Part shown: positions 31,792 to 44,160 of the stretch, piece after piece
Position numbering within the stretch: the first letter of the stretch is position 1
Layout: the number at the start of each line of letters is the position of its first letter
Assembly (NCBI GenBank): GCA_037042915.1
Contig: CM073203.1
Span: 62,001-126,000, forward strand
Source of the DNA: Auricularia sp. M13
Lineage: Eukaryota; Basidiomycota; Agaricomycetes; Auriculariales; Auriculariaceae
DNA: 64,000 bases
Direction: 5' to 3'
The notes under the pieces: model-generated
Told to the model about the DNA's origin: nothing
Seen by the model: only the letters and a program-made list of their open reading frames with translations
Databases searched by the model: none
Position numbers and translations under genes: made by a program

Positions 31792-34184
31792 AGCCGTCGT
31801 TGCTTCCCCGGACTACGAGCTCCAGTATCGCCGATGACGGCGGGACAGTACAGTATTCAACTTGCAAAAATGATGGTGGCGCCGCCGCTCCGGGAGAGCG
31901 CGCGCACTGGTTTGGGGGATGCAAGTGGCGTTTGGCGTCAGTTCATTCCCGCCATCGACGTCGTGCCACGAGCAATGATCCTGTATTGACGAAGGGGATA
32001 TCATAGTCTACTTAATGCACGCCTTAATTTTCTGGTGCCACCCTCGCCGTGCCACGCAGCGCAATGCGTCTGTTCGCGCCACAAGTGACAAAGCGCAATG
32101 TACTTACTCCGTGCCACTCGAGCGCGATATCATACACCCAGCGCGCAATGCAGCTGTGCTCCACGAGTGCCCAGTGACGCGTCGCGAAGGCTTCGCGTCG
32201 CTGGCACGCCGCCACTTGCGCCCTTCTTGTGTATGTGGACGCGTGCGCGGATGTAGACGCAGACAAGACCCGCCTTCGAAGGCGTCGAGGAGTATCTGGC
32301 ACGCGACGGCTAGCGCACTTATGGACCGGGGATGCAAGATGCGAAGTCCAACTGTAACAAGACCCTTTGCATTCCGCGGCATCCGCCCTTCGGATTCGCC
32401 TTCGCTGAACTGCAAGGGCCAGGGCCAGGGCCAGCAGGGCCTTGTAATGATTCAACTTCAAGGGGCCGTGCTCCTTCTGGGTGTGTGTGTGTGTGTGAGT
32501 GCCTTGCCATTAGTGGAGAATCGGCCTACCCTGCTGCGCCAGTGGCAGGGGTCCAGGGGTGCAACCTGAAGCTTGGAAGTCTCCGCCGACCTTGCTCCCA
32601 CGAGTCAGCGAGCGCTCGACGCGGCCGGGTGTGGGAGAGGGAGAGATCCCAGGCTGTGGATTGGGTGTCTGTGGAGGAGAGCATGCCGCGATAGGTAAAA
32701 GAGATAAGAACACCTGACACCGCGCGGGGCCTGTGGCGGAAGAACTTGGGATTCGGCTGCGCAGGAAGGGTCGCTGAGCAAATATGTGCTCAGAGAAGAA
32801 GCAGCTTGAGCTTCGTCCCGCACACAAACACTGACAGTGGGCACATGCGCGCGCACGAGGTCGAAGTTGGACGCGGACCGGGAGACTCAGAGAATTCGAA
32901 GCCCAGTCAGACGAGCAATGATGAGGCGCACAAGTATTTGTTCAACAAAGACGGTTACAGAGGAAGCCGGAGCGGGTGCTGTGTACGGCGCAGTAACAAG
33001 TGACGGAGAGCCTCGACCACATGTGCCAGTCAGTGGTGGTGTGCTTGATGAACCAAAAACGAAAGAGAGAAGCGGAGTCGGCACGGGAATTCTGCTTCCG
33101 CATCTTGGCTTCGCTCTTCCTTGTTCTCCTCGTGTGTCCGGGGTCCTGCGCAAGTGACTGACCGAACTGCCGCTTTGGAGCGATTAGCTTCTGGACGTCC
33201 GGGCGCGACAGGACGGGTGTTGGGAGTTGAAAATAGCTACGGTGCGTGGAGCTCGCTACGCGCGTACCTTGTCTTTTCATGTCCCACACAATGGATCCCA
33301 CGACGTCCTACAATGACCCGCATGCGCAACGTCGGCTCTGTCGACTTGTTGCTATATCCGATTGGTCGAGAATGCTAAGATCACAGCGTGCTGTGCGCTC
33401 ATGGACAGTTTTGACAAGCGGCAACCTTTCATGACGTGCTCGCTTCTTCACCAAAGTAACCCGTGTCCTGGAGCAACCCGATAGCTTCATAGAGTTTTGT
33501 TATAATCGAGTAGCTTGTTTGACCCTGGCTTGGTTGCCTGTGCACACTAAGAGCTAGTGCAAGGTTTGGCACAAGTTTGAGATTATGCTTTGGATTGAGG
33601 CCACCCCGGCTTGAACTGTGCCCCAAATTCGAATCTTGAAAACATGATGAGAGTTTGTGAGCCCCTGGTTATTGGCCTGGGCGCGTTGACAACGCAAAAC
33701 CGATGGTGTGAGGGTCCGGTATCATCAGGGTCCATCATACTGAGATATTGGTCTTGATATGGATCTTGAGCGATATGTGCATCGTCTTGATACTGCTTCA
33801 CGAGCACCTTCAAATCCGTCTTGCTGGCAGGGGACAAGTCGAAGAACTGGCGGGGGAACACATCGGGGGGCAAGGTGACAGACAGGATTCAAGTTCCGCT
33901 GCGGCAGAACCAGCGGGCAGCCAAAAAGCCTCATGCTTTTGGGGTCCCGCCGCGCCATGTGCCTGCTCTCGGCCTTTCCCACACGATCGCAAGCGCATGT
34001 TCGTTTGGGTTCTTTCGGACCGTATGATATTGATGTGTAATAAATAGCGTCGATTGCCTCGCGGCGGCGGCGCGCTGCTGTTTTGCTCTGCCAGCCTCAC
34101 CCTCGAGTCCTCCCTGGCAGTCGCCACCCGATCTCAGTTGGCATCCCCGCGCCCGTCTCAGCGCCGTAAACTTGCATATCTGCG
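31792..34184. other. intergenic, nothing recognised
   Basis: About 2.4 kb. It contains a short (GGCCAG) tract near 32410 and a (GT)n tract near 32480. No open frame here shows a family motif, compositional bias like the neighbouring genes, or splice-consistent extension. Confidence 0.5.
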
Positions 34185-37100
34185 ATGCCCGCGTGGAATA
34201 GACGGTGCATCGTGCCGGTGAAGCCGCAGATGGCCGCGGCCAAGGAGGAGGAACGCGACGCGTCCCCTTCGCCCGCGCGGTCCGACACGGTCGTGGCTAG
34301 CGAGGGCTGCAAGCCTCAGCCTGAGCCTCAGCTGGCGGTGCAAATCCCGGGCGCAAACCGAGTGGACGCGGACAATCTCCCCGAACAGGCAGGCGTCAGC
34401 GTCAGCTGCGAGCGCAGAGCAGGAGGCGAAGGGAACGCTGATGCTGATGACGGTCAGCCTAAAGCCTGTACGAAATCGGGATTGACACGTCCGTCGGCAG
34501 AAGCCGCCTCCTGTCCTCCTCCCTCACAGAGTTTTGCGCTTGACAACAACTCTACGCCGGCGCCGTACGTGCTATCTCCGCCGGAACGCGCGCTCAGGGC
34601 CGTTGACGACGCGTGCAGAGACGCTCAGGAAGAGAAACGGGACCTGACGCGAAAACGCAGTAGCGCCATGGAGATCGAGTCCGCGGACGCGAGCGCGCAA
34701 GCCGAGCAAGGCGACGCGCAGCCAGGTCCGCTCATACAATGCTCAGCCGTCGTATATGCTCACTTAGAGGCCGTGGATAGCTTCTTCAGCGCTGGCCGGC
34801 ACGACGTTGTTCATTTTGCAGCAGCTGTACAGCGTCACGCCGACGCCGTCGGACGCGATGTCCGACTCGTGGGCGACGACACTGGGGGTGCCAGCCGACG
34901 AGATCCGACGCTGGCTCGCCGTGCAGCACGCGAAGGACGGCATCGTGCGCGCGCCGGCGCCTAAACGGCGCAAGGTCTCGCACAACCGCTCGTCCTCCGA
35001 CGCCGCCACGCTCTCACCCGCCGTCTTCAACGCCCACGTCAAGCTCGAGAGTCCCACAGCGTCGACAGCCGGTTTCGGGGTCGCGTCGCCCCATGAGGAG
35101 GCGAAATCCACAGTGATCGGCACCAATTCCGCCGAGATTACCCAAGCGCCGATCGCTACTCCTCACCATGATTCCGTTTCAGGTTCGTGCTCACTGTCAC
35201 ACGCCACGCGGTGTTGTCTAGAATCTATCTTTTCCAGGCACGCCTGCCGCTAGCGCATCGGCCGCGCCGGTCCCAATTATGTTGCCACCACAACCCACGA
35301 CAGTGAACCCAAGCGAGCTGCATTATACCCCGTCTGGCGCCATCGTTCGGCCCTCGTCTTCGCATTCGACGTCATCCGCATCAAACCAAAATCAACGGCC
35401 CAGAGTCTCAGTCCCTGTTTTCCCTCGGCCACCATCTCAAGCCTCTAGCTCCAGCACTCCGGTATCCACGCAGCAGCATCAACTACCGTCGTCCCGACCA
35501 CAATCCGCTCACGGTCAACCCGTCCACCCAAACGCATCCTGGCCAGCTACGCCAAATGAACACCCTCAGATGATGCAACATCCTGTGGGTAGAGAGCAAC
35601 GCATTTCTCGCCCTCGTGTTGACGCATCAGCTCATTCGCACCAAATGTATCCACCCGCGCCGCCTGCTGGTCAACATCCTTCGGCTCATCCGGGTCCCTC
35701 ATTTCAACCCCGGAGGAATTCTGCTACATCCGTGACCAGCGTCTCCCCGGCCACGCCAACAACTACGGCTACACCTCTGTTCCCAAATGCTCGTCCCGTT
35801 CCGGTTCAGATTCCCGTGGACGGGTCGTTTGTGCCATCTCAGCAGCAGGTGATGCAAGCTTTGGCCAACGGCATGGGAGTGTATTATCCTCCGAATGTCG
35901 GTCCTGCTCCGGTGCAACCTTCGCCACTCCAGAGGTCGCAAACCGTGGCTCCATCGCAGCAGCAGTCCGCTGCCCTGCATGCTGCCGCTCATGGCATGGG
36001 GGTGTATTATCCGCCTGACGTCGGTGCTCCGCCAGTACATCATCCGCCCCCGCTGCCAACAGCTCAGAGGCAGCAAGCCGTCCTCCCGCAGCTCGCTCCC
36101 CGCCAACCCCAACCCTCCCAGCCTGCCGCAACATCTCTCCACCCGGTGCCTGTGGACGCACCCCGGTTTATCGACCAGCACGGACGCGAGTGCGTCCAGG
36201 TCGGTAACAATTTCTTTCCCATCGAGTACCATCCCCCACCATCGCAGCAGCAGCTGTCCCGTCCGCCAATGCAGCACTCCGCGGCCTCGCAGCATCCTGC
36301 TCCTGCTCACGGACAGCCGCATATCGCAGTCCAGCATCCACAGCAACGGCATGCTCCTCCGCACCCTCATCAACATTCTCACGCGCAGCAGCCTCCGCGC
36401 CATCTCGTGCAGCCGACCGTCGTTGTGCCGTCCCATTCTCAGTTGCCGCGACAACGTATGTTCTTCCTCGATCTTGATCGGATTGTTCCGGCGTGGCTAA
36501 CGACTTATGTATTTACAGCAGCGCCGCAGCAGATACGACTCGCGCCTTCACAGAACGTCGCGCCATCTCAAGCAGCTCCTCCGAATCATCGTGCGTTCTT
36601 CATTTACTTTCTTTTCTCCGGTCACGTGAGAGTGTGGCTAACGGGAGCAAACCTAAATGCAGGTCGCTCACGCAGGATGATGCACAACGGGTTCGAGACG
36701 CGCGATCCGCAGGAGCTGCGCTCAGCGCCTCCGGGCGAGCAGTTCGAGTATTGCATCAGCGAGCGGCAGCATTGGATGAACGAGCTCAGGTCCGACGCCG
36801 CGAACACGCAGCCGGGATACGCCGAGGACTGCAGGGTGCGTATCCGTGCGGTCGACGCGTGGATCGGGAGTCTGGTGGCCAGGGGCCTGATTGCGCCGCC
36901 TCATCCTGGTGGTGAGCAGTCTTATAACTTTTGCAGATGACGGAGTAGTTTAATTTGCCTTTTCTTTGACAAGCAGGTCCCGGTCCGACGCGACCTGCTG
37001 GGGCATACGTGCAGGCTGCGGCTGTGCGGCCCAACCAGCCGCAGGCCGTTTCTGTCCGTCCGCCGCGGGAGGTCATCGTCATCCCGGATACGCCGCCGGT

Positions 37101-38132
37101 GCCTCAGCCTCAGCTCCCTGAGGATGATGCGGGACCGTCCCGACCTGCCGCTGCTGCCCCCGCTGTCGCTCCCATATCCGCTCCTTTGTCATCTCAGCCC
37201 GTGGCACCCGTTCCTTTGCCGCCTCAGCCCGCGGCGCCTCGCGCGCAGATATCTTCTCAGCCGATCAGCAGGGAGGCGTCTGCCGTGCCATCCCCCATCT
37301 CAGTCGAGGAGCAGATGCAGCAACGCGAGGCCGTGTTTGCGTACTTGGACGCGTGTGCGCGCGCGCCGCCCGACATGTTTGTGCCACCCCCTGCGTTGGC
37401 GTTCGGCGACCTTGCGTCGCGTGGCGAGCGGCGCGCGCTTGTCGGGCCGTACGTCGACGAATGGCGTCGCCTCAATGCGCCCAGCGCGCAGGTGCTCAAG
37501 CAGATCCAGGCGCACCAGCGCCGCGCGCTCGCACCGCCTAGCCCCGAGACGCCCGCTGGACAGCTGCCGCCGAGTCTGCCTGCCGTCGAGCGCGAGCTGC
37601 GGCGCCAGAATGAGGTCGCGATGGACGAGGATGACGTGCCTGACCAGAGCGACGTCGTACAGAGCCTCGTCGAGGACGACGGCAGTCGTGCGCTCGTGCT
37701 GCGCGAGGCTGTCAACCCTTCGCATGGTATCGTCACGCCGGATGCGACGCCCGAGCCGGCTGCCCGCCCTGCGAAGGAGGGCTTCTTCAAGGATCTGATG
37801 CTCATGCTGAACGAGTTCGAGCGCCCGCGGAGGCTTGAGGAGGACGGTATGGATCCAGCTGAGCATATGCGTGCCGTTGCGCGCCTGCTTCCCCGCCCGG
37901 AGGGATCCCCTGAGATCAGCAGCGTCGAGAAACTTGATGAGATGCTGCAGTCGCACAGTGCGTATATTCTAGCCATTCTCCTTTCGTTATTTAGTTGGCT
38001 GACGACTATATGCGAATAGTTGAGAAATCCAACTACGTTCTCGCGGCCATCGAGCGCGGCGCCCTGTCGCACCTCGGATTCCCTCCTTCCACCAGCAATA
38101 GCGCTGCCTCTTCGTCTTCCTCGCCGACTTAG
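34185..38132 (+). CDS. Large Pro/Gln-rich nuclear protein with homeodomain-like segment
   Basis: Seven exons (34185-34772, 34822-35182, 35238-36455, 36519-36590, 36663-36911, 36977-37957, 38020-38132) sum to 1,193 residues with no frame break. Residues about 183-250 contain QLYSVTPTPSD, LGVPADEIRRWLAVQHAK, and then PKRRKVSHN, a likely nuclear localisation signal. The layout (pre-helix PTPS, LG.....I..W) resembles helices 2-3 of a divergent homeodomain. A long Pro/Gln/His/Ser-rich low-complexity region follows, twice repeating GMGVYYPP(N/D)VG. Acidic and Ala/Pro-rich C-terminal blocks complete it. I infer a transcriptional regulator. The homeodomain call is tentative because the canonical WF.N.R is replaced by RRWLAVQH. 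Confidence 0.72.
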
Positions 38133-38575
38133 GGCATCCGCATTTGCTTTGCTTTGCTTGCTACATAACATTATTCATTGCTGCGCGTCGTCCTTTGCTC
38201 CCCGCTGTCACTCGCTGTCATTACCTCTGCCCCCATCATAGCAGCTTACTGTAGACTATGCTATTAGCAAACTTGCAAGTAACAGTTAGTCTTTGGATTC
38301 AATGCGTCAAGAGTCGCTCGAGTGCTACTATGTGAGTTGCCGCGTCTATTCACATTTGCCGCAATGTCGAGCATCTGAAGCATTTTACTCCGTTATCTGA
38401 TAGCAACCCTTGTCAATGGCACAAAGAAATTGCGCGTGGCGGTGGAACGCGGACTGACTGTTGCGTTAGGAGTTTGTCGCGACCGATCGGGTCCGCTCAT
38501 ACGCTGTGAAGATTTGAGCAGCTCAACATGAACAAATAGAACACGTTGTCTTCCTCGAACACTCACCATCACCCA
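38133..38575. other. intergenic, nothing recognised
   Basis: The 3' flank of the Pro/Gln-rich gene and 5' flank of LRR-like paralogue B. No feature recognised. Confidence 0.45.
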
Positions 38576-39723
38576 ATGCTGTCTGACGCCATTCCAATCG
38601 TGGTTTGTTGTTATTTTCCAAATAGCAATCACGTCCTCCATGCTGAACTAGGTCACAGCTCACGCTCGATCGCACTTACGATGCACCTCAAAGAATTCAG
38701 ATACTATCAGACGCCGCTGCAGAGCTCATAAGCAAGGACATTGCCCGTGTCGCCGCCGCCGTGGACGACCTAGAGAACAATCTCTTGCTCTCGCAGGCCG
38801 CTGACAGCTTGACTGAGCATTCGCACTATCTCTGGCAGCGTGCGCGCGTCCTGCGTGTGGGCCTGATTCACCGTACGACGAAGGGCGGCTGGGATTCCCA
38901 GGGGACCACGAGGCTGTACCGCGGCCTGCAGCAACGCCCGCTGTCACATCTGCGGGAGTTGTGCATTGGACAGGTGTTTTCCAGCATCTTCATTGCCGCG
39001 ATCCTGCTGCACACCCCTCGGCTGGAGGTTCTCGACGTGACTCCGACCGGCGACTCGGACTGCGACGACCACCCCATCTTTGAGGACGCGGTGGGCAAGG
39101 AGCTTTCCCACAACGGAATTCCCTTCGCTCGGTTCGCCTTCAAGCTGCGGAAGCTCGCGTTCCGCGGCACGGACGAGCTGTTCTTCTGCCACATCTTCAA
39201 CCAGTCGCGCTGGACGATAGAATGGCTGTCTCCCCCGATCATCGTTCAGACACCGCAGATCATGGAGTGCCTGGAGCAAGGCAACTGCGTGACCACCCTC
39301 ATATATCCCTTTGGCATTTACTGGTCGGACGCTGTGCACCCGCTCATCACAGCGTTCCCGCGCCTCCGTCGGCTCGTCCTCGGCGCAAAGGATCTCATAG
39401 GATTAGCGCCAACGTTGATCCTGCCTGAGAGCAAGGCCTCGCTGCGCTACCTTGTGGTCGCATGGTACATTCCGGTTGGAGGCAAATGCGGGTCCAATCT
39501 CTTCGACGACCGGCGCATGCAGGAGACGGGCTTAGAGAACCTACTTGGCGTCCTACCGCAGTTGGTGCTTCGTGAACTGTCGTTCGTGACTTACCGGCGT
39601 GACGGGGCGTCTGTCAGTATGCCATTTTCTCCGCAACTCATGGAGGGTATTCATGCGGCTTGCCGGCGTCGTCGTACGCGGATTACGCACTCTGTCATCA
39701 CATCTCTCGCAGATTATTGCTAG
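38576..39723 (+). CDS. F-box/LRR-like protein, paralogue B
   Basis: The solid part is 38700-39723. It runs from ILSDAAAELISKDIARVAAA through QAADSLTEHSHYLWQRARVL, TRLYRGLQQRPLSHLREL, HTPRLEVLDV and CLEQGNCVTTLI to the stop. The first exon (Met at 38576) and one or two short introns are inferred from similarity to paralogue C, whose corresponding splice site is visible. It is the most diverged of the three paralogues and lies on the opposite strand to A. The same irregular leucine-rich layout supports an F-box/LRR-like identity without a visible F-box. Confidence 0.65.
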
Positions 39724-40672
39724 TTCCGCAGCTCAACGATCGCATACTGTATCAGTGGAGTAATGAGATGCAGAAGCGCACTTAGAATAAGTATACTGTA
39801 CTCCTCCATACACCACGACTGCGCGGGGCAGATGAACTGTCCGGTCCCTGGCTACTTTCTTAATGTTATACATCTGGACAGGATTCCCTTAAACCTGTGG
39901 TGCTATCCTCGGACAAGTCGCAAGGCCAACAACGTTAATGCATTTGTACTGGACGTTCGTCATCGTACCGGCTTCATCGCATGCTTCAGAATTCATGTAG
40001 ATCCTCCCTTGCTTGTCTTTTCAACATTCTTAGAAGTTGTGAGGAGTTTGTGACGTATCGACTAAAATGAACGTTCAAGTTGCATCTGTCGTGCTTGTCG
40101 CATATGTACGCAGAAATGCCCAGAGATTCCAGGATGTGTCTTTTCGCTATTTTAGGAAATCCGTCAGCGTCATTCGCGCGCCTCCGCATCAGCGATGCCC
40201 GTTCCCGCCTAGATGAATGAGATTAATGCAACATGTACACCGCCTCGGCGTACAGTATTCTCGTTCTTCAAACTTCAACTGCATCATCCGTTTCTATGTA
40301 CAGCTAGGGATCTTCGTCCTCTTTCGTATAATTCACACGACGTCCTGTGAGATTAGGTGCGTCTGGACGAGTTCGGAGTCGAGGATTTTCAGGAGCCTGT
40401 GAGCTGCGGATCTGCAGTGCCGCGCCACAGCGCGTCTAATCGGCTCACGGACTTCAATGGCCGAGGCCGGCTTGATCCCGTCCTCATCGGAGAAACTACG
40501 CTCAGTCTTTCTTCGACCGACCAGCTCGATGACAGCGACACTTTGTATACAGAGCATATGTTCAGATATTTTGGTACTCATGTCTTATGCTTGTGGACGG
40601 GTGGCCATGCGGGAGCGCCAGTAAATTGATCATGCGCAGGGCGGTAATGCATCAGTGCCACGGCAACGCTGC
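39724..40672. other. intergenic, nothing recognised
   Basis: About 950 bp without a recognised gene between paralogue B and the single-module GH71 gene. Confidence 0.5.
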
Positions 40673-40679
40673 TTAAAAG
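40673..40679 (+). promoter_or_regulatory. TATA-like box of the single-module GH71 gene
   Basis: TTAAAAG followed by GGCGTGC and a CT-rich leader, 80-86 bp before the start. It is similar to the promoter of the triple GH71 gene (TATAAG followed by GGCGAGC). Confidence 0.5.
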
Positions 40680-40758
40680 GGCGTGCTTGTACGCGATCTG
40701 AACTCCACTTCCCTTCCTTTCTCCCTTTTGCTTTTCTCTTACTTTTTTTTCTTCTACA

Positions 40759-42420
40759 ATGCGTCTTTCTTCGACCTTTGCAGCGCTCGCGGCCTTTGTG
40801 GCGACGGCGAGCTCGATGCGGCTGCCAGTGAACGCGACTCTCGCGCGGCGGCAGGACGCGGGGCCCAAGAAGGTGTTTGCGCACTTTATGCTGGGCATCG
40901 TCGCGTCCTACGAGGCCGCCGACTGGGAGAAGGACATCGCGCAGGCCAAGGCGGTCGGCATCGACGGCTTTGCGCTCAACGCCGGCACCGACGAGTACAC
41001 GCCCACCCAGCTCAAGCTCGCCTACGACGCCGCGGCGAAGGTTGGCGGCTTCGAGCTCTTCATCTCGTTCGACTTCTCGTCCTTCTCGCCCACCGACGCC
41101 GGCCCCGTCGCCGAGCTCATCAAGCAGTTCGCCGGCGAGCCCGCGCAGCTCAAGGTCGGCGACAAGACCTTCGTCTCGAGCTTCATCGGCGACGGCTTCC
41201 CGTTCCGCGCCGCGGAGCAGCAGGCCGGCGTCTCGTTGTTCTCGTGCCCCGCCTGGGGCCCGGACGCGCTCAAGACCGCCGACGCCGACTGCGGATTCCA
41301 GTGGAACGCGTGGCCGAGCCAAGACAACAAGCCCGTCGACTCGCCCATGACGACCGACGGCGATAAGTGGTGGATCCAGAACCTGGCCGGCAAGCCGTAC
41401 ATGGCGCCCGTCTCGCCCTGGTTCTTCACCCACTACGGCGCGGACAGCTGGAACAAGAACTGGCTCTTCAAGGCTGACACCCTTTGGACCGACCGCTGGG
41501 CACAGATTCTCGAGCTGCAGCCGCAGTTCGTCGAGATCATCACGTGGAACGACTTTGGCGAGAGCCACTACATCGGCCCGCTGCACGACGACGACGGCAA
41601 GGACGACGTGTACGCCGGCGGCGAGAATGGCGCTAAGCGGTATGCCGTCTCCCTTCTTTCCCCGTACCATTCTCATTGACGAATGAAATCCAGTTGGGTG
41701 CCCGGCCACGACCACAGCCACTGGGCAACGGTCGCCGCGCCGTACATCGCAGCGTTCAAGGCCGGCTCGTCTGACCCGACGCAGTACATCGATGCGGACC
41801 ACGTCGTCTACTACTACCGCGGGCAGTCCAAGTCGCTGCAATGCTCCGACAGTGTCCCGCCGCCCGACGGCGCGGACCTCGTGGCTGACGAGGTCTTCGT
41901 GACCGCGATGCTCAAGGACAAGGGCACGATCGTGATCACGTCCGGTGGCAACGCGCCCGTCAGTATCGACGTCGAGGCGGGCATCCACACCGTCTCCGCG
42001 CCCATGGGCGCCGGCAAGCAGACGTTCGAGCTCGTGCGCGGCGGCGCGAGCGTGATGAAGGGCGACGGGTACCAGGACATCAAGACCAGCTGCGACGTCA
42101 ACGACTTCAACGCGTATGTCGGCGAGGTCGCGGGCGGCGGCGCGCCGTCGCCTGCGCCTGCCCCGCCTGGCCCTGCCCAGCCGCCGGCTGAGGAGCCCAC
42201 GCCCGCCCCGCCGACTGAGGCGCCCGCACCCGTTCCTACAACCGAGGCTCCCGCTCCTGCGCCGCCGTCCACTGAGGCTCCTGCGCCCGCTCCCTCGACG
42301 GAGGCGCCTGCCCCCGCACCGCCGTCCACCGAGGCGCCCGCGCCCGCACCGCCGTCCACCGAGGCGCCGGCTCCCGCACCAACAGTCTGCAACGCATCCC
42401 GGAAACGCCGCAACCTGTAA
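40759..42420 (+). CDS. Single-module GH71 alpha-1,3-glucanase
   Basis: Two exons (40759-41639, 41694-42420; 54 bp intron) give 535 residues. It has a signal peptide (MRLSSTFAALAAFVATASS) and one GH71 module with HFMLGIVASYEAADW, DGFALNAG, ISFDFSSF and TWNDFGESHYIGPL. Then come the C-terminal beta domain and a Pro/Ala/Thr/Glu-rich tail of (S)TEAPAPAP repeats ending CNASRKRRNL. It is most similar to module 1 of the triple gene (AGG..GA.(K/R)W, YYYR.....CSD). One intron, against eight in the homologous part of the triple gene, is a striking difference. The product should be a secreted hydrolase of wall alpha-1,3-glucan. The tail resembles an O-glycosylated linker with no second module. Confidence 0.92.
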
Positions 42421-42796
42421 CTTTCTGTCCAGCATCCCAATTGTAATTTAAGTTATAAACTTCTCTTTCCATTTCTGTGATGGTCAGAATGGCAGTGAGT
42501 GCTAGTGGTGTTCCCGCAGTTGAGCTCACTGCTCATCGTCATCAATAACGACGAATAGCGACCAAACAGTCGCAACAGGTTTCACTGGTTCACTGTCATA
42601 CAGACAGTCTAGATATGAAGCACTGCAGCTGCAGCTCGCGGCGCATGTTAAGCCGCCACCGAGTCGCTGTTTACTCTCAAGTAGAATTACGGGAGACTAA
42701 GAACATTGTTTTGTCCTTGAAAGGATGATGTGGTGGTCAACATGACCAAATACTATTACTCCTTGTCTCTTCCTGCACCAGGCCCGCCCTAAACCC
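42421..42796. other. intergenic, nothing recognised
   Basis: The 3' flank of the GH71 gene and 5' flank of LRR-like paralogue C. No feature recognised. Confidence 0.45.
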
Positions 42797-43927
42797 ATGA
42801 GAACAGACCCGGAGGCTCTTCCAATCGCGGTTTGTACAAGTGCTTCGGTTTATTCTTCCACGCTGAAACAGGTGACAGCTTCCGCTCATACTGATCAGTA
42901 CTACGATGTAGAAGAAAAAATGCGACAACTATGCGACGCTGACGCCGAGGTAATCAGAAGCAACATTATCTGTGTCACCGGCCCCGTAGAAGGCTCAGAT
43001 GACGATCTATATCTCTGGCAGGCCGCCGATAGTCTGACTGAACGTTCACATTATCTCTGGCAACGCGCGCGTGTCCTGCGCCTGAGCCTCTACACGCCCC
43101 ACGATTTCTGGGATTCTTATGGAGCCACCGAGCTATATCTCGGTCTGCAGTGCCACCCTCTGTCTGACTTACGGGTGCTCTGCATGGGACTGCCGTTCTC
43201 CGTCGTTGTGATCTCCGCGATGCTGCTGCACACGCCGCGACTCGAGGTGCTCGATATATTCCCGGTACGGGGACCAGGCTACGACGCCCGCGACGTCTTC
43301 GAGGGCCCGGTGGGCGAGGAGCTGTTCCGCATGGGGCTGCCCGCGGCGCGGACCAGGTACGTGTTCAGGCTGCGCCGGCTCGCGTACCGCGGCGGCGGCG
43401 ACGAGTTGTTCTGCCACCTCTTCGAGCAGTCGCGCGCGACGATAGAGTGGCTCATCCCCCCACCCGGTGCCGCGACTCCTGAATTTCTCGCCTGCCTCGA
43501 GCAGGGCAACCACGTGACGACGCTGCTGCAGCCCGACATATTCGGCGCACCAGCGTCCGCGCGCCAGCTCCTCGCAGCGCTTCCGCGCCTTCGGCGGCTC
43601 GAGATCAAAGTGACTAATCTGGTGCGCGCGCACCAGGCGCTGATTGCGTGCAAGGCGTCGCTGCGCCATCTTGGGCTTGGATGGGAGAACCCGGACGAGC
43701 GTACGATGTTCTTCACGCTGCAGACGATAGGCCTGAAGAACTTGCTCGATCACTTGCCGCAGCTGACGCTTCGCGAGCTCCGATCTCAGCATCGCCCGTC
43801 CAATGAGGCATCTACCAGTATGCCGTCCTGTCCGCCGCTGCTCATGGAGGGCATCCGCGCGGCTTGCCGGCATCGCTGTGCACGGATAACACATTCTGGC
43901 TTCACATGTCTGACTGATGACTTCTAA
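42797..43927 (+). CDS. F-box/LRR-like protein, paralogue C
   Basis: One uninterrupted frame of 376 residues, though by comparison with paralogue B the bases after 42830 (GTTTGTACAAG to GAAACAG at about 42873) may be an intron. Motifs match paralogue A closely: YGATELYLGLQCHPLSDLRV, HTPRLEVLDIFPVRGP, VGEELFRMGLP, CLEQGNHVTTLL, PRLRRLEI and ASLRHLGLGWE. Paralogues A and C are 13 kb apart in opposite orientation, so an inverted duplication or ectopic copy is likely. Function is inferred as substrate recognition only from resemblance to F-box/LRR proteins. No F-box is seen. Confidence 0.72.
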   Translation: MRTDPEALPIAVCTSASVYSSTLKQVTASAHTDQYYDVEEKMRQLCDADAEVIRSNIICVTGPVEGSDDDLYLWQAADSLTERSHYLWQRARVLRLSLYTPHDFWDSYGATELYLGLQCHPLSDLRVLCMGLPFSVVVISAMLLHTPRLEVLDIFPVRGPGYDARDVFEGPVGEELFRMGLPAARTRYVFRLRRLAYRGGGDELFCHLFEQSRATIEWLIPPPGAATPEFLACLEQGNHVTTLLQPDIFGAPASARQLLAALPRLRRLEIKVTNLVRAHQALIACKASLRHLGLGWENPDERTMFFTLQTIGLKNLLDHLPQLTLRELRSQHRPSNEASTSMPSCPPLLMEGIRAACRHRCARITHSGFTCLTDDF

Positions 43928-43949
43928 ATGGGACCTCCTGCCTCCGTTC

Positions 43950-44160
43950 TGCCTGTGCCGCGCTGCACGGTTACAAGCTGGTTCTGGCGTCTCACGCACC
44001 TCACCATCGGTGCCACAAATGCGATGCTCTCCCAAAACATGCGCCGTCTAACAAGCATCGGCTGATTCTCATGAGCACTCTGGTTGGATCCTTGCAAACC
44101 CAATGTTCACGCACTTCGTCGAGCAGGCCAGGAACGGTCTGGATGTACGCGTTTCATAAC
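43950..44160 (+). pseudogene. Broken copy of the helical ORF downstream of paralogue C
   Basis: It matches the ORF at 28682-28928 in pieces. NAMLSQNMRRL corresponds to DAMLSEQAARRRL, and SGWILANPMFTHFVEQARN to SGWVLVKPMLAHFVEQASD. The pieces are in different frames and the second ends early. It marks how far the duplicated block containing paralogues A and C extends on the 3' side. Confidence 0.5.

Noticed and set aside
33583-33873. 96-residue minus-strand frame
   Set aside because: Looks protein-like in composition but has no recognisable domain, promoter or neighbouring exon.
40630-42435. 601-residue minus-strand frame across the single-module GH71 gene
   Set aside because: Antisense shadow caused by strong GC bias. 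The plus strand carries all GH71 motifs and a signal peptide.
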